A DNA stretch of 64,000 bases from NCBI RefSeq assembly GCF_000308655.1, contig NZ_BAGC01000026.1:155496-219495 (forward strand), given 5' to 3'. This document shows, one piece after another, positions 24,902-32,747 of this stretch. The translations under genes and the position numbers were made by a program. The stretch comes from Nocardia niigatensis NBRC 100131 (GTDB taxonomy: Bacteria; Actinomycetota; Actinomycetes; Mycobacteriales; Mycobacteriaceae). How positions within the stretch are numbered: the first letter of the stretch is position 1; each line of letters starts with the position of its first letter. A model generated the notes under the pieces. That model was not told the origin of the DNA, ran no database searches, and worked only from the letters and a program-made list of their open reading frames with translations.

Positions 24902-26306
24902 TCAGTCGGACTGTCGGGCGACCAGCACATTGTCGAGAATGCCGAGCGCGTCGGGGACCAGGACGGCGGCCGAGTAGTAGCAGCTGACCAGGTAGGAGAT
25001 GATCGACTGATCGTCGATGCCCTTGAACCGGACATTGAGGCTGGGCTCGTACTCGTCCGGAATTCCGGTCTGGTGCAAGCCGATCACGCCCTGGTCCTTC
25101 TCGCCGGTGCGCATGGCGAGGATCGACGTGGTGTGGGTGTCGCTGACCGGGATCTTGCCGCACGGAAAGATCGGCACCCCGCGCCAGGCGGGCACGCGGT
25201 GGCCGTCCACCTCCACCGGGTCGGGATAGATTCCGCGCTTGGAACATTCGCGGCCGAACGCGGCGATCGCCTTGGGGTGGGCCAGGAACAGCTTGGTGCT
25301 GCGGCGCATGGAGAGCAGTTCGTCCATATCGTCCGGGGTGGGCGCGCCGGATTCGGTGTAGATGCGCTGCTTCAGGTCACAGTTGTCGAGCAGGCCGAAG
25401 TCCGGGTTGTTGACCAGGTCGTACTCGCGGCGCTCGTAGAGGGCCTCGATGGTCAGGCGCAATTGCTGCTCGATCTGATCCATCGGGTCGTTGAACAGGT
25501 CCGCGACGCGGGTGTGCACGCGCAGCACCGACTGGGCCAGGCTCAGTTCGTATTCGCGCGGCTGGTCGTCGTAGTCGACGTAGGTGCCCTCGAGCATCGG
25601 CTCCCCGGAATGACCGGAGGCGATGACGATCTCGGCCTCGCCGTACTTGTTCTGCGGCAGCGCCGGCGCCTGCGCCACGGCGGAAAGATGTTCCGCCAGT
25701 GCGGGAATGTTCTCGGTCAGCTGGTTCACGGTGGAGCGGGCCAGCACCAGCATGGTGGTGGGCGTGACCGTCTTGATGGTGACCGGCCAGATGGCGTCCG
25801 GATCGGTGAGGGTCTGATCGCCGAAGAAATCACCGCCGCCGAGCATGCCGAGCTTGGTGGCCTCGCCATACTCGCCGGTGCCGATCTTGGCGAGCTTGCC
25901 GTGCACGATCAGCAGCACCTGGTCCATGGGGTCGCCGAATTCGGCGACCACGGTGCCGGCGGGCAGATCCCGCTGTTCGAAGCGGCCGGCCACGGTGGCC
26001 AGGATCTCCTCGTCGGCGAAGCCGCGCAGCTGCGGCAGTTCCTGCAGCTCGAGCGGGATGACCCGGGCGTTCGGGCCGTTGATGATGTACTCGACCTCGC
26101 CGTTGCCGACGGTGTGGGTGAGGCGCCGGTTGACGCGGTAGATACCGCCCTTGACCTGGCTCCACGGCAGCGAACGGGTCAGCCGGCGGGAGCCGATGCC
26201 CTAGATCTGCGGTTCGGATTTGGTGGTGCGCCAGCTGGTGGGCGGCGGCGGTACTGAGGGACTTGCGCTGGCCGTTTTCGGTCCGAAGGGGCATTTCGAT
26301 GGTCAT
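24902..26306 (-). pseudogene. Family 2B encapsulin shell protein with cyclic-nucleotide-binding domain, disrupted N-terminus
   Basis: These HK97-fold proteins, often misnamed Crp/Fnr regulators, form nanocompartments. ATG 26306 starts the usual arm (S-L-S-T-A-A-A-H-Q-L-A), but the frame shifts at about 26221-26230 and the continuing frame (T-T-K-S-E-P-Q) meets TAG at 26201-26203 where relatives have Gln. Beyond it the frame is open to 24902: N-arm and P-domain start ([10 protein letters not shown]), cNMP-binding insertion (about 25680-25980, [11 protein letters not shown]), then the shell core with Q-N-K-Y-G-E-A-E-I and a hydrophobic C-terminus. Without repair, only GTG 25993 could start a product (363 aa), lacking the arm. 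First gene of the terpene operon. Confidence 0.88.
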
Positions 26307-26671
26307 GCTGCGGTCCTCACCTCGAAGGGCCACCGCGCGGGAAGGCGGTGGAGTCCACGGCGAAACAGCAGACCCGAACGGGGCCTGCGTGAATTAGTCA
26401 AGTGAGTGAATTGACAAGCGCGACAGTGCGTTTCCAGCGATACCGATGGTAGGGCCCCTGATCAGCCCGGCGTCCCGAAATTCCAAAACATGATGCCTGG
26501 AATGTTGCTGTGTCGCGTATGCCGCGAATGGCCGGTTTGTTCTGGCGCGCGGGGGGCCGCATGGTGCTGGTCACAGCGCCAGCGCAGTAGGCTGGACCTA
26601 TGGCAAGCTCATCGGGACGCGTCGGGGCGGGTGACGCTGGTCAAGGCCAGGAAATGTCTGGGAGAGAAGCC
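26307..26671. other. Divergent intergenic region
   Basis: This stretch separates the encapsulin operon from the plus-strand lipid-enzyme fusion and should contain both promoters. A possible ribosome site for the shell gene lies just upstream of 26306 (GAGG at about 26321). No conserved operator or RNA structure was recognised. Confidence 0.5.
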
Positions 26672-29617
26672 GTGAAATTCAATGCGAGGTCCGTCGTGGG
26701 TCCGATCGAACGACTCGTCGCGACCGCACAGAACGGGCTCGAGGTGATCCGGTTCGGGGGGCTGGTTCACGAGATCGAATCGTCGCCCTATGAGGTGGTG
26801 GAGCGGAAGCGGATGTATCGGCTGCGGCACTACTTCCCGGACGACGGCGGGGCGGACCGTCCGGTGGTGGTGCTGGTGCCGCCGATCATGGTGACCGCCG
26901 AGATCTGGGACGTGAATGCCGCCGACGGTGCGGTCGGTATTCTGCACAAGGGCGGAATCGATTGCTGGGTCGTCGATTTCGGCTCGCCCGCCACCGAAGA
27001 GGGTGGCTGGGACCGGGATCTGGCCGATCATGTGCTGGCGGTCTCGAGCGCCATCGACACCGTCACCGAAACCACCGGGCGCCCTGTGCATCTCATGGGG
27101 TACTCGCAAGGCGGCATGTTCGCCTACCAGACCGCGGCCTACCGCTACGGCAAGGGCATCGAGTCCATCGTGACCTTCGGCAGCCCGGTCGACGCCGTCG
27201 CCGGCATGCCCTTCGGCCTGCCGCACGGGCTGGTATCCGACGCCGCCGACCTCCTCACCGATCACGTGCTGAACCGGCTGCCCATCACCGATTCCATGGT
27301 GCGCCTGGGCTTCCAGGCCCTGGACCCGGTCAAGACGGTGCGCGCCCGCATCGACTTCCTGCGCCAGCTGCACAACCGGGAGGCGCTGCTGCCCAAGGAG
27401 CGGCAGCGCCGCTTCCTCGAGGCCGAGGGCTGGCTCGGCTACCCCGGTCCCGCGCTCACCGACCTGCTCCAGCAGTTCGTCAAGCACAATCGAATGATGC
27501 TGGGCGGCTTCGTGATCCGCGATCAGCTCATCTCGCTGGCGGAGATCAAGTGCCCGATCCTGGCCTTCGTCGGCGAGGTCGACGACATCGGTCAGCCCGC
27601 CGCCGTGCGCGGCATCGTGCGGGCCGCCCCCAACGCCGAGGTGTACGAGACCAGCATCGTGGCCGGGCATTTCGGGCTGGTGTCGGGTTCCACCGCCACC
27701 AAGCACACCTGGCCCGTGGTGCGCGACTGGGTGAACCACCTCAGCGGCCGTGCCGACCTGCCCGAGCAGGTCCAGCGAATGAGCACCGAGGTGGTCCGCA
27801 ACGGCCCGCGCACCGGGCTCACCCGGGTCGTGCACGCGCTCGGCACCCTGGCCGAGGCCGGGACCAGCGTCGGCAAGACCATCGAGGGCGTGGCCGGGCA
27901 GACGCTGCGCGGCACCGTCGAACTCACCAGCGAGGCCGCCCGCGCGCTGCCCCGGCTGACCCGGCTGGGCATGATCCAGCCGCACACCCGAATCTCGCTG
28001 GGCCGCTTGCTCGCCGAGCAGGCGCGGCGCGCGCCGCAGCGCGAGCTGTTCGTCTTCGATGACCGCGTGCACACCCAGGAAGCGGTCAACGAGCGCATCG
28101 ACAATGTGGTGCGCGGGCTGATCTCGGTCGGCGTGCGACCGGCCACCCGGGTCGGCGTGGTCATGGAGACCCGGCCGAGCGCGCTGGCCGCCATCGCCGC
28201 GCTGTCGCGGCTGGGTGCGGTCGCGGTGCTGCTGGCGCCGGGCAGCGAGCTGTCCAAGGTCGCGGATCTGACCGGGACCCGGCTGCTCATCGCCGATCCG
28301 GAGAACCTCGCCAGCGCGGCCGCCACCGGCCACCGGGTACTGGTGCTCGGCGGCGGCGACTCGCGTGACCTCGTCGTTCCGCGCGGCGCCGACGTGGTCG
28401 ATCTGGAGCAGATCGATCCCGCGCGGGTGGAGCTGCCCGCCTGGTACCGGCCGGATCCGGGCCTGGCCCGCGAGCTGGCCTTCATCCTGGTCACCGGCAC
28501 CGGCGACAAGTACGACATCAAGCAGGTCACCAATCACCGCTGGGCGCTGTCGGCCTTCGGCACCGCGTCGGCGGCGGACCTGGGCCGTCACGACACCGTG
28601 TACTGCCTTGCGCCGCTGCATCATTCGTCCGGATTGCTGGTGAGCCTGGGTGGCGCGGTGGCCGGCGGCAGCCGCATCGCGCTGGCCCGCTCGCTGGAGC
28701 CGGCGCGGTTCGCCGAGGAGGTGCACCGCTACGGCGTCACCGTGGTCACCTACACCTGGACCATGCTGCGCGACATCCTCGACGCCGACACCTTCGCCGA
28801 CGGGCACCCGCACCCGATCCGCCTGTTCATCGGCTCCGGCATGCCCAGGGGCCTGTGGCGGCGCACCGAGGAGCGCTTCGCGCCCGCCAAGGTGCTGGAG
28901 TTCTACGCCTCCATCGAGGGAGATGTGGTGCTGGCCAACGTCTCCGGCGCCAAGATCGGCTCCAAGGGCCGTCCGGTACCGGGCACCGCCAAGGTCGAGC
29001 TCATCGCCTACGATCCCCAGACCGACGAGATCCTGGTCGAGGACAGCGGTTTCGCGCGCCGCTGCGCCGACAACGAGGTGGGGCTGCTCATCGGCACGGT
29101 ATCCGATCTGGTCGACCTCTCCGCGGGCGGCCTGCGCGGCGTCTTCGCGCCCGGCGACGCGTGGATGCCCACCGAGAATCTCTTCCGCCGCGACAGCGAC
29201 GGGGACTACTGGCTCATGGACCGCCGCGACACTGTCATCCCGACTCCGCGCGGCCCGGTCTACACGCAGCCGATCGTCGATGTGCTGAACGACATCACCG
29301 CCGTCGACATGGAGGTCGCCTTCGCCCTCCCCACCGGTGACCGCGTGCTCGCGGTGGCCGCGGTGAGTGTCCGCACGGGCTTCAGCCTGGCCCCCAAGGA
29401 CGTGACCGAGGCGGTCCGGGCCCTGGCCCCGGATCAGCGGCCCGACATCGTCTACGTCGTGGACGACATCCCGCGTAGCTCCACCTTCCGGCCGTCGACG
29501 CGGGCGGTCCAGGCCGCGGGTCGCGCCGAGCCCGACGATCGCACCTGGTGGTACAACCGCACCACCGAGGCGTACGAGGTGCTGACTCCCGACCTCGCCT
29601 CGCGACTGTTCGCCTGA
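26672..29617 (+). CDS. Fusion of alpha/beta hydrolase (PhaC/lipase-like) and acyl-CoA synthetase-like AMP-binding domain
   Basis: The 981-residue protein resembles M. tuberculosis Rv1683 in order and context. Residues 1-360 form an alpha/beta hydrolase of the poly(3-hydroxyalkanoate) synthase/lipase type with G-Y-S-Q-G around the nucleophile and a late G-H-F-G-L-V histidine. A linker (about 370-440) joins an adenylate-forming domain (450-980) in which the usual S-G-T-T-G-x-P-K loop reads V-T-G-T-G-D-K-Y-D-I-K, so ATP use is uncertain. A role in triacylglycerol or wax metabolism is inferred from Rv1683. GTG 26672 has GGGAGAG 5 bp upstream; ATG 26600 and 26654 are alternatives. Confidence 0.85.
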   Translation: MKFNARSVVGPIERLVATAQNGLEVIRFGGLVHEIESSPYEVVERKRMYRLRHYFPDDGGADRPVVVLVPPIMVTAEIWDVNAADGAVGILHKGGIDCWVVDFGSPATEEGGWDRDLADHVLAVSSAIDTVTETTGRPVHLMGYSQGGMFAYQTAAYRYGKGIESIVTFGSPVDAVAGMPFGLPHGLVSDAADLLTDHVLNRLPITDSMVRLGFQALDPVKTVRARIDFLRQLHNREALLPKERQRRFLEAEGWLGYPGPALTDLLQQFVKHNRMMLGGFVIRDQLISLAEIKCPILAFVGEVDDIGQPAAVRGIVRAAPNAEVYETSIVAGHFGLVSGSTATKHTWPVVRDWVNHLSGRADLPEQVQRMSTEVVRNGPRTGLTRVVHALGTLAEAGTSVGKTIEGVAGQTLRGTVELTSEAARALPRLTRLGMIQPHTRISLGRLLAEQARRAPQRELFVFDDRVHTQEAVNERIDNVVRGLISVGVRPATRVGVVMETRPSALAAIAALSRLGAVAVLLAPGSELSKVADLTGTRLLIADPENLASAAATGHRVLVLGGGDSRDLVVPRGADVVDLEQIDPARVELPAWYRPDPGLARELAFILVTGTGDKYDIKQVTNHRWALSAFGTASAADLGRHDTVYCLAPLHHSSGLLVSLGGAVAGGSRIALARSLEPARFAEEVHRYGVTVVTYTWTMLRDILDADTFADGHPHPIRLFIGSGMPRGLWRRTEERFAPAKVLEFYASIEGDVVLANVSGAKIGSKGRPVPGTAKVELIAYDPQTDEILVEDSGFARRCADNEVGLLIGTVSDLVDLSAGGLRGVFAPGDAWMPTENLFRRDSDGDYWLMDRRDTVIPTPRGPVYTQPIVDVLNDITAVDMEVAFALPTGDRVLAVAAVSVRTGFSLAPKDVTEAVRALAPDQRPDIVYVVDDIPRSSTFRPSTRAVQAAGRAEPDDRTWWYNRTTEAYEVLTPDLASRLFA

Positions 29618-29625
29618 ACGACCGC

Positions 29626-29679
29626 ACGCGCCCCGGCGCCGCGTCGTTCCGACCGTGGAACGACAGGGCCGGGGCGCGT
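29626..29679 (+). terminator. Long compound hairpin terminator
   Basis: ACGCGCCCCGGC (29626-29637) pairs perfectly with GCCGGGGCGCGT (29668-29679); inside it GTCGTTCC (29643-29650) pairs with GGAACGAC (29657-29664). It follows the fusion gene stop by 8 bp. Confidence 0.82.
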
Positions 29680-29703
29680 TCGCATTTCGCTTTCGATCCG
29701 GTG

Positions 29704-29722
29704 AATTGACCGAATGGTAATT
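29704..29722 (+). promoter_or_regulatory. TetR operator upstream of the regulator gene
   Basis: The site contains TTGACCGAATGGTAA, an interrupted dyad (ACC near TGGT) lying 8 bp before the tetR start. Almost the same 19 bp occur at 30402-30420 before the hydroxylase gene, differing mainly at the centre and end. The repeat at both promoters marks it as the operator of the TetR protein encoded between them. Confidence 0.7.
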
Positions 29723-29729
29723 TTCGGGG

Positions 29730-30362
29730 ATGGGATCGGATGCGGGAGGTCGTGGCGCAGCGGTGAAGCGGGCCGGCACGGCGGGGACCAAGGGGGTGCC
29801 GCGCGCCGAGCGTGAGGCGCAGATCCTCGACGTGGCGGCCGCGGAGATCGCGCGGGTCGGGTACGCCGGGCTCTCGCCGGCCGTGGTGGCGGCCGGTGCC
29901 GGGGTGTCGAAACCGTTGGTGTACGGGTACTTCGGGTCCAAGGACGGGTTGTACGTGGCCTGTGTGGAACGGGCCGCGGGGGTGCTCGGGGACGCGATCG
30001 ACGAGGCCATCACGGGGACGGCCTCGCTGGCGATGGCCGAGCGGACACTGGCCGCGATCTTCACCGCGCTGGAACCGCGGCCCTCCGACTGGAAGGTCGT
30101 GCACGACCAGACCTATCCGGCCGAGGGGCCCGCGGCGGAGGCGGTGCGGGCCGCGCGCGCCCGCATCGACGCACAGACCGATCAGGGTGTGGGGGCCTTC
30201 GTGGCGGGGCACGGGCTGACCGATCCGCGCGATCTGTCGGCGCTGATCGCGGTGTGGACCGGGCTGGTCGCCGCGCTCGTCGACTGGTGGCTGAACCATC
30301 CCGACGAGACGGCCGAGGCGATGATCGCGCGCAGCGCCCGCCTGTTCGCCGCTGTTCTCTGA
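29730..30362 (+). CDS. TetR/AcrR family transcriptional regulator
   Basis: The 210-residue protein has an N-terminal helix-turn-helix (about 25-72: I-L-D-V-A-A-A-E-I-A-R-V-G-Y-A-G-L-S, ending V-Y-G-Y-F-G-S-K-D-G-L) and an all-helical ligand domain. The basic N-tail of 20 residues is longer than usual, so the GTG at 29763 is another possible start. It probably represses itself and the adjacent fatty acid hydroxylase gene, because both carry the same operator. Confidence 0.9.
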   Translation: MGSDAGGRGAAVKRAGTAGTKGVPRAEREAQILDVAAAEIARVGYAGLSPAVVAAGAGVSKPLVYGYFGSKDGLYVACVERAAGVLGDAIDEAITGTASLAMAERTLAAIFTALEPRPSDWKVVHDQTYPAEGPAAEAVRAARARIDAQTDQGVGAFVAGHGLTDPRDLSALIAVWTGLVAALVDWWLNHPDETAEAMIARSARLFAAVL

Positions 30363-30401
30363 TCCGTGAGTGGTCCGAACCGGGTTCACCTCTTGCCATC
30401 A

Positions 30402-30433
30402 AATTGACCGATTGGTAACTTACGAATCGGTCA
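30402..30433 (+). promoter_or_regulatory. TetR operator before the fatty acid hydroxylase gene
   Basis: AATTGACCGATTGGTAACT (30402-30420) repeats the tetR upstream site. In addition, TGACCGATT (30405-30413) and AATCGGTCA (30425-30433) form a perfect 9-bp inverted repeat, so two half-overlapping binding sites may be present. It ends 15 bp before ATG 30449. Confidence 0.72.
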
Positions 30434-30448
30434 GTTCGAGGAGGTGCG

Positions 30449-31321
30449 ATGTTCTCGCAGGTCTGGCATGAGATCAACACGCCGCTGCTGTACGCGGTCC
30501 CGGTTTTCCTGCTGTGTATCGCCGTCGAGATGGTGTCGCTGCGTGAGAGCGATCCCGAGCAGGCAACCGGCTATCTGGCCCGCGACACCCGCACCAGTCT
30601 GAGCATGGGGCTGGGCTCGATCGTGTCGTCGTTCGTGTTCAAGACCCTGAGCCTGGTGGTGTTCGTGCTGCTGTGGACCTACGTCGCGCCCTGGCACATC
30701 CCGACCGGCGCCTGGTGGAGCTGGGTGCTGCTGATGGTGGTCCTGGACCTGCTCTTCTACCTCAATCACCGCTTCTCGCACCGGGTCCGCATCGGCTGGG
30801 CCGCCCATCAGGCCCACCACTCGAGCGAGTACTTCAATCTCGGAACGGCCTTGCGGCAGAAGTGGAATCCGTGGTCCGAGGCCATCTTCTGGGCGCCGCT
30901 GCCGCTGCTCGGCTTCGCCCCCTGGACCATCTACATCGCCTTCACCTGCAACCTGATCTATCAGTTCTTCACCCACACCGAGACCATCGGAAAACTCTGG
31001 GGCCCCATCGAATTCGTCTTCAACACGCCGTCGCACCACCGCGTCCACCATGGCAGCGACCCCGAATACCTCGACAAGAACTACGCCGGCATCCTCATCG
31101 TCTGGGACCGCATGCTCGGCACCTTCCAGCCCGAAATCCACCGTCCCACCTACGGTCTCACCAAACCCATCGGCACCTACAACCTCCTGAAGCTGCAATA
31201 TCACGAGTACGGCAACATCATTCGCGACGTCCGCGCCGCCCGCGGCCTGCGCGACAAGCTCGGCTACGTCTTCGCGCCGCCCGGCTGGGAGCCCCGCGAA
31301 CTCCGCGACCAGCCCGCCTGA
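30449..31321 (+). CDS. Sterol desaturase / fatty acid hydroxylase family membrane protein
   Basis: The 290-residue integral membrane protein has the three histidine clusters that hold a di-iron centre: H-R-F-S-H (107-111), H-Q-A-H-H (120-124) and H-H-R-V-H-H (about 197-202), with four or so membrane helices around them. Members hydroxylate or desaturate lipid chains or sterols with O2. GAGGAGG lies 5 bp before ATG 30449. A TetR operator overlaps its promoter, so a lipid-like inducer is plausible. The substrate is unknown. Confidence 0.9.
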   Translation: MFSQVWHEINTPLLYAVPVFLLCIAVEMVSLRESDPEQATGYLARDTRTSLSMGLGSIVSSFVFKTLSLVVFVLLWTYVAPWHIPTGAWWSWVLLMVVLDLLFYLNHRFSHRVRIGWAAHQAHHSSEYFNLGTALRQKWNPWSEAIFWAPLPLLGFAPWTIYIAFTCNLIYQFFTHTETIGKLWGPIEFVFNTPSHHRVHHGSDPEYLDKNYAGILIVWDRMLGTFQPEIHRPTYGLTKPIGTYNLLKLQYHEYGNIIRDVRAARGLRDKLGYVFAPPGWEPRELRDQPA

Positions 31322-31374
31322 ACCCGCCTCGATAATCGGTCGTGCTCCGGGCGGTGCGTTGTTACCTTGAGGCC

Positions 31375-31437
31375 ATGGAGGTCTCCCCGCGCACCGCGAC
31401 CGCGCGAGCTAACAGCTCGCCGGTCGCTGTCGCCTGA
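31375..31437 (+). CDS. Alanine-rich leader peptide (20 aa) ahead of the alanyl-tRNA synthetase-like gene
   Basis: An ATG at 31375 opens MEVSPRTATARANSSPVAVA and a stop. Five of 20 residues are Ala, clustered from position 8 on. A TACCTT -10 box (31363-31368) sits exactly 6 bp before the ATG, so the peptide would be read from a leaderless mRNA, the same arrangement as the leucine leader at 60811-60858. It ends 114 bp before the start of an alanyl-tRNA synthetase-like gene, which makes alanine-sensing attenuation a reasonable hypothesis. Translation has not been shown. Confidence 0.5.
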   Translation: MEVSPRTATARANSSPVAVA

Positions 31438-31477
31438 CCTCACTGTCCTTGTCGGCGACCGGAAACGGTCCGCCGAC
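31404..31477 (+). promoter_or_regulatory. Candidate attenuator: competing hairpins in the leader
   Basis: GCGAGCT (31404-31410) pairs with AGCTCGC (31414-31420) within the leader peptide. CGGTCGC (31421-31427), which overlaps the last Ala codons, can pair with GCGACCG (31455-31461). That excludes the hairpin GTCGGCGACC (31451-31460) with GGTCCGCCGAC (31467-31477), which has one bulge. The competing pairs resemble ribosome-controlled attenuators, although no U-run follows the last hairpin. Confidence 0.45.
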
Positions 31478-31551
31478 GGGTGACGGTCTTCTGGCCTGAT
31501 CCGCCTCGTGCGGTCGCTTCCGGTCGATTTCGAGTCGATGGAGCACTCGCC

Positions 31552-32733
31552 ATGATCACTACCGATCAGACCGTTCAGACTTTCCTCGAGTTCTTCCGTG
31601 AACGCGGGCACCAACTCACACCGGGGCAATCGCTGATACCGCCACCGGGGGATCCGGTGCTGTTCACGACCTCCGGGATGCATCCGCTGACGCCGTATCT
31701 CGAGGGGCGGCCACATCCGCTGGGACAGCGGCTCACCGGCCTGCAGAGATGTTTGCGCACCACCGATCTGGACGAGGTCGGGGACGAGACCCATCTGACC
31801 GTGTTCGAGATGCTCGGATCGTGGTCGCTCGGTGACTACGGCGGACCGCAAAGTCTGCGATGGGGCTTCGAACTGCTGCACGACGGGTTCGGCCTCGATC
31901 CGCGGCGGATGCACGTCACGGTCTTCGGCGGGGACGACCGGGTCGAGCCGGACCACGAGTCCTGGCGCACCTGGGATGAACTGGGTGTGCCGGTCGAACC
32001 GACGGTTCACGAGAACTGGTGGTCGAACGGGCCCACCGGGTTGTGCGGGCCCGATTCGGAGATCTTCGTCTGGACCGGGACCGGGGTTCCGCAGGGCACA
32101 CCGACCGGTGACGATCGCTGGGTGGAGGTGTGGAATCACGTCACAATGCGGTATGTCAGGCATCCGGACGGCGGCCTGGAACCCCTGCGCCGCACCGGCA
32201 TCGACACCGGGCTGGGCCTGGAACGCCTGGTGCGAATCCTGCAGGGCACCCGATCCGTCTACGAGATCGATCTCTTCCAGCCCTGGACGACCACCCTGCC
32301 CCGGCTCTGGCCCACCCTCGGCGAGTCCTCCGTGCGGCTGGTATCCGACCATCTGCGATCCGGCATCGTCATCGTCGGTGACCGAATCGTCCCGTCTCCC
32401 AACGGCCGTGGCCACGTACTCCGCCGGCTGATCCGGCGCGCGCTGACCACCCTGTGGCGCGACGACCCGACCCGCACCCTGTCCGACCTGCCGATCGAAC
32501 TCATCGACCACACCCTCGGTCACTTCGGCCAGCCGCGAAGTCCGCACGATGTCCGGACAGTTCTCCTCGACGAGGAACGGATGTTCCTGCGTCAGCTGGA
32601 CCGAGGTCGGAAAGTCCTGTCCCACCGGCGTTTCGGCGGTTCGCTGACCGAGGGCGACTACCGGTACCTCTACGAGACCCATGGGCTGCCGCGAGATCTC
32701 GTGGAGTTCCTCGGCTCGGAGCGCCGGCCGTGA
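31552..32733 (+). CDS. Alanyl-tRNA synthetase-like protein lacking editing and C-Ala domains
   Basis: The 393-residue protein matches the class II aminoacylation core of AlaRS and part of the helical domain (motif 1 P-x-x-D-P-V-L-F-T-T-S-G-M; F-E-M-L-G-S-W-S-L-G-D-Y; N-H-V-T-M-R-Y; motif 3 T-G-L-G-L-E-R; N-G-R-G-H-V-L-R-R-L-I-R-R-A). The full enzyme is near 880 residues; the editing and C-Ala domains are absent. It ends with a normal stop and without decay, so it looks like a specialised paralogue, not a fragment. Roles could be tRNA charging for a biosynthetic enzyme, amino acid adenylation or inhibitor resistance. GGAG lies 9 bp before ATG 31552. Confidence 0.85.
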   Translation: MITTDQTVQTFLEFFRERGHQLTPGQSLIPPPGDPVLFTTSGMHPLTPYLEGRPHPLGQRLTGLQRCLRTTDLDEVGDETHLTVFEMLGSWSLGDYGGPQSLRWGFELLHDGFGLDPRRMHVTVFGGDDRVEPDHESWRTWDELGVPVEPTVHENWWSNGPTGLCGPDSEIFVWTGTGVPQGTPTGDDRWVEVWNHVTMRYVRHPDGGLEPLRRTGIDTGLGLERLVRILQGTRSVYEIDLFQPWTTTLPRLWPTLGESSVRLVSDHLRSGIVIVGDRIVPSPNGRGHVLRRLIRRALTTLWRDDPTRTLSDLPIELIDHTLGHFGQPRSPHDVRTVLLDEERMFLRQLDRGRKVLSHRRFGGSLTEGDYRYLYETHGLPRDLVEFLGSERRP

Positions 32734-32747
32734 GCCGGCGCGGCGGT

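Noticed and set aside
24902..25993. Reading the encapsulin gene as a Crp/Fnr transcription regulator
   Set aside because: The cNMP-binding domain is present, but no winged helix follows. The rest matches the family 2 shell core and the gene context is a cargo terpene cyclase.
26609..30064. Very long open frame (over 1100 codons) on the minus strand
   Set aside because: It is antisense to the hydrolase/AMP-binding fusion and runs on into tetR. Open antisense frames are common at this GC content, the composition is Arg/Gly/His-rich, and no motif is seen.
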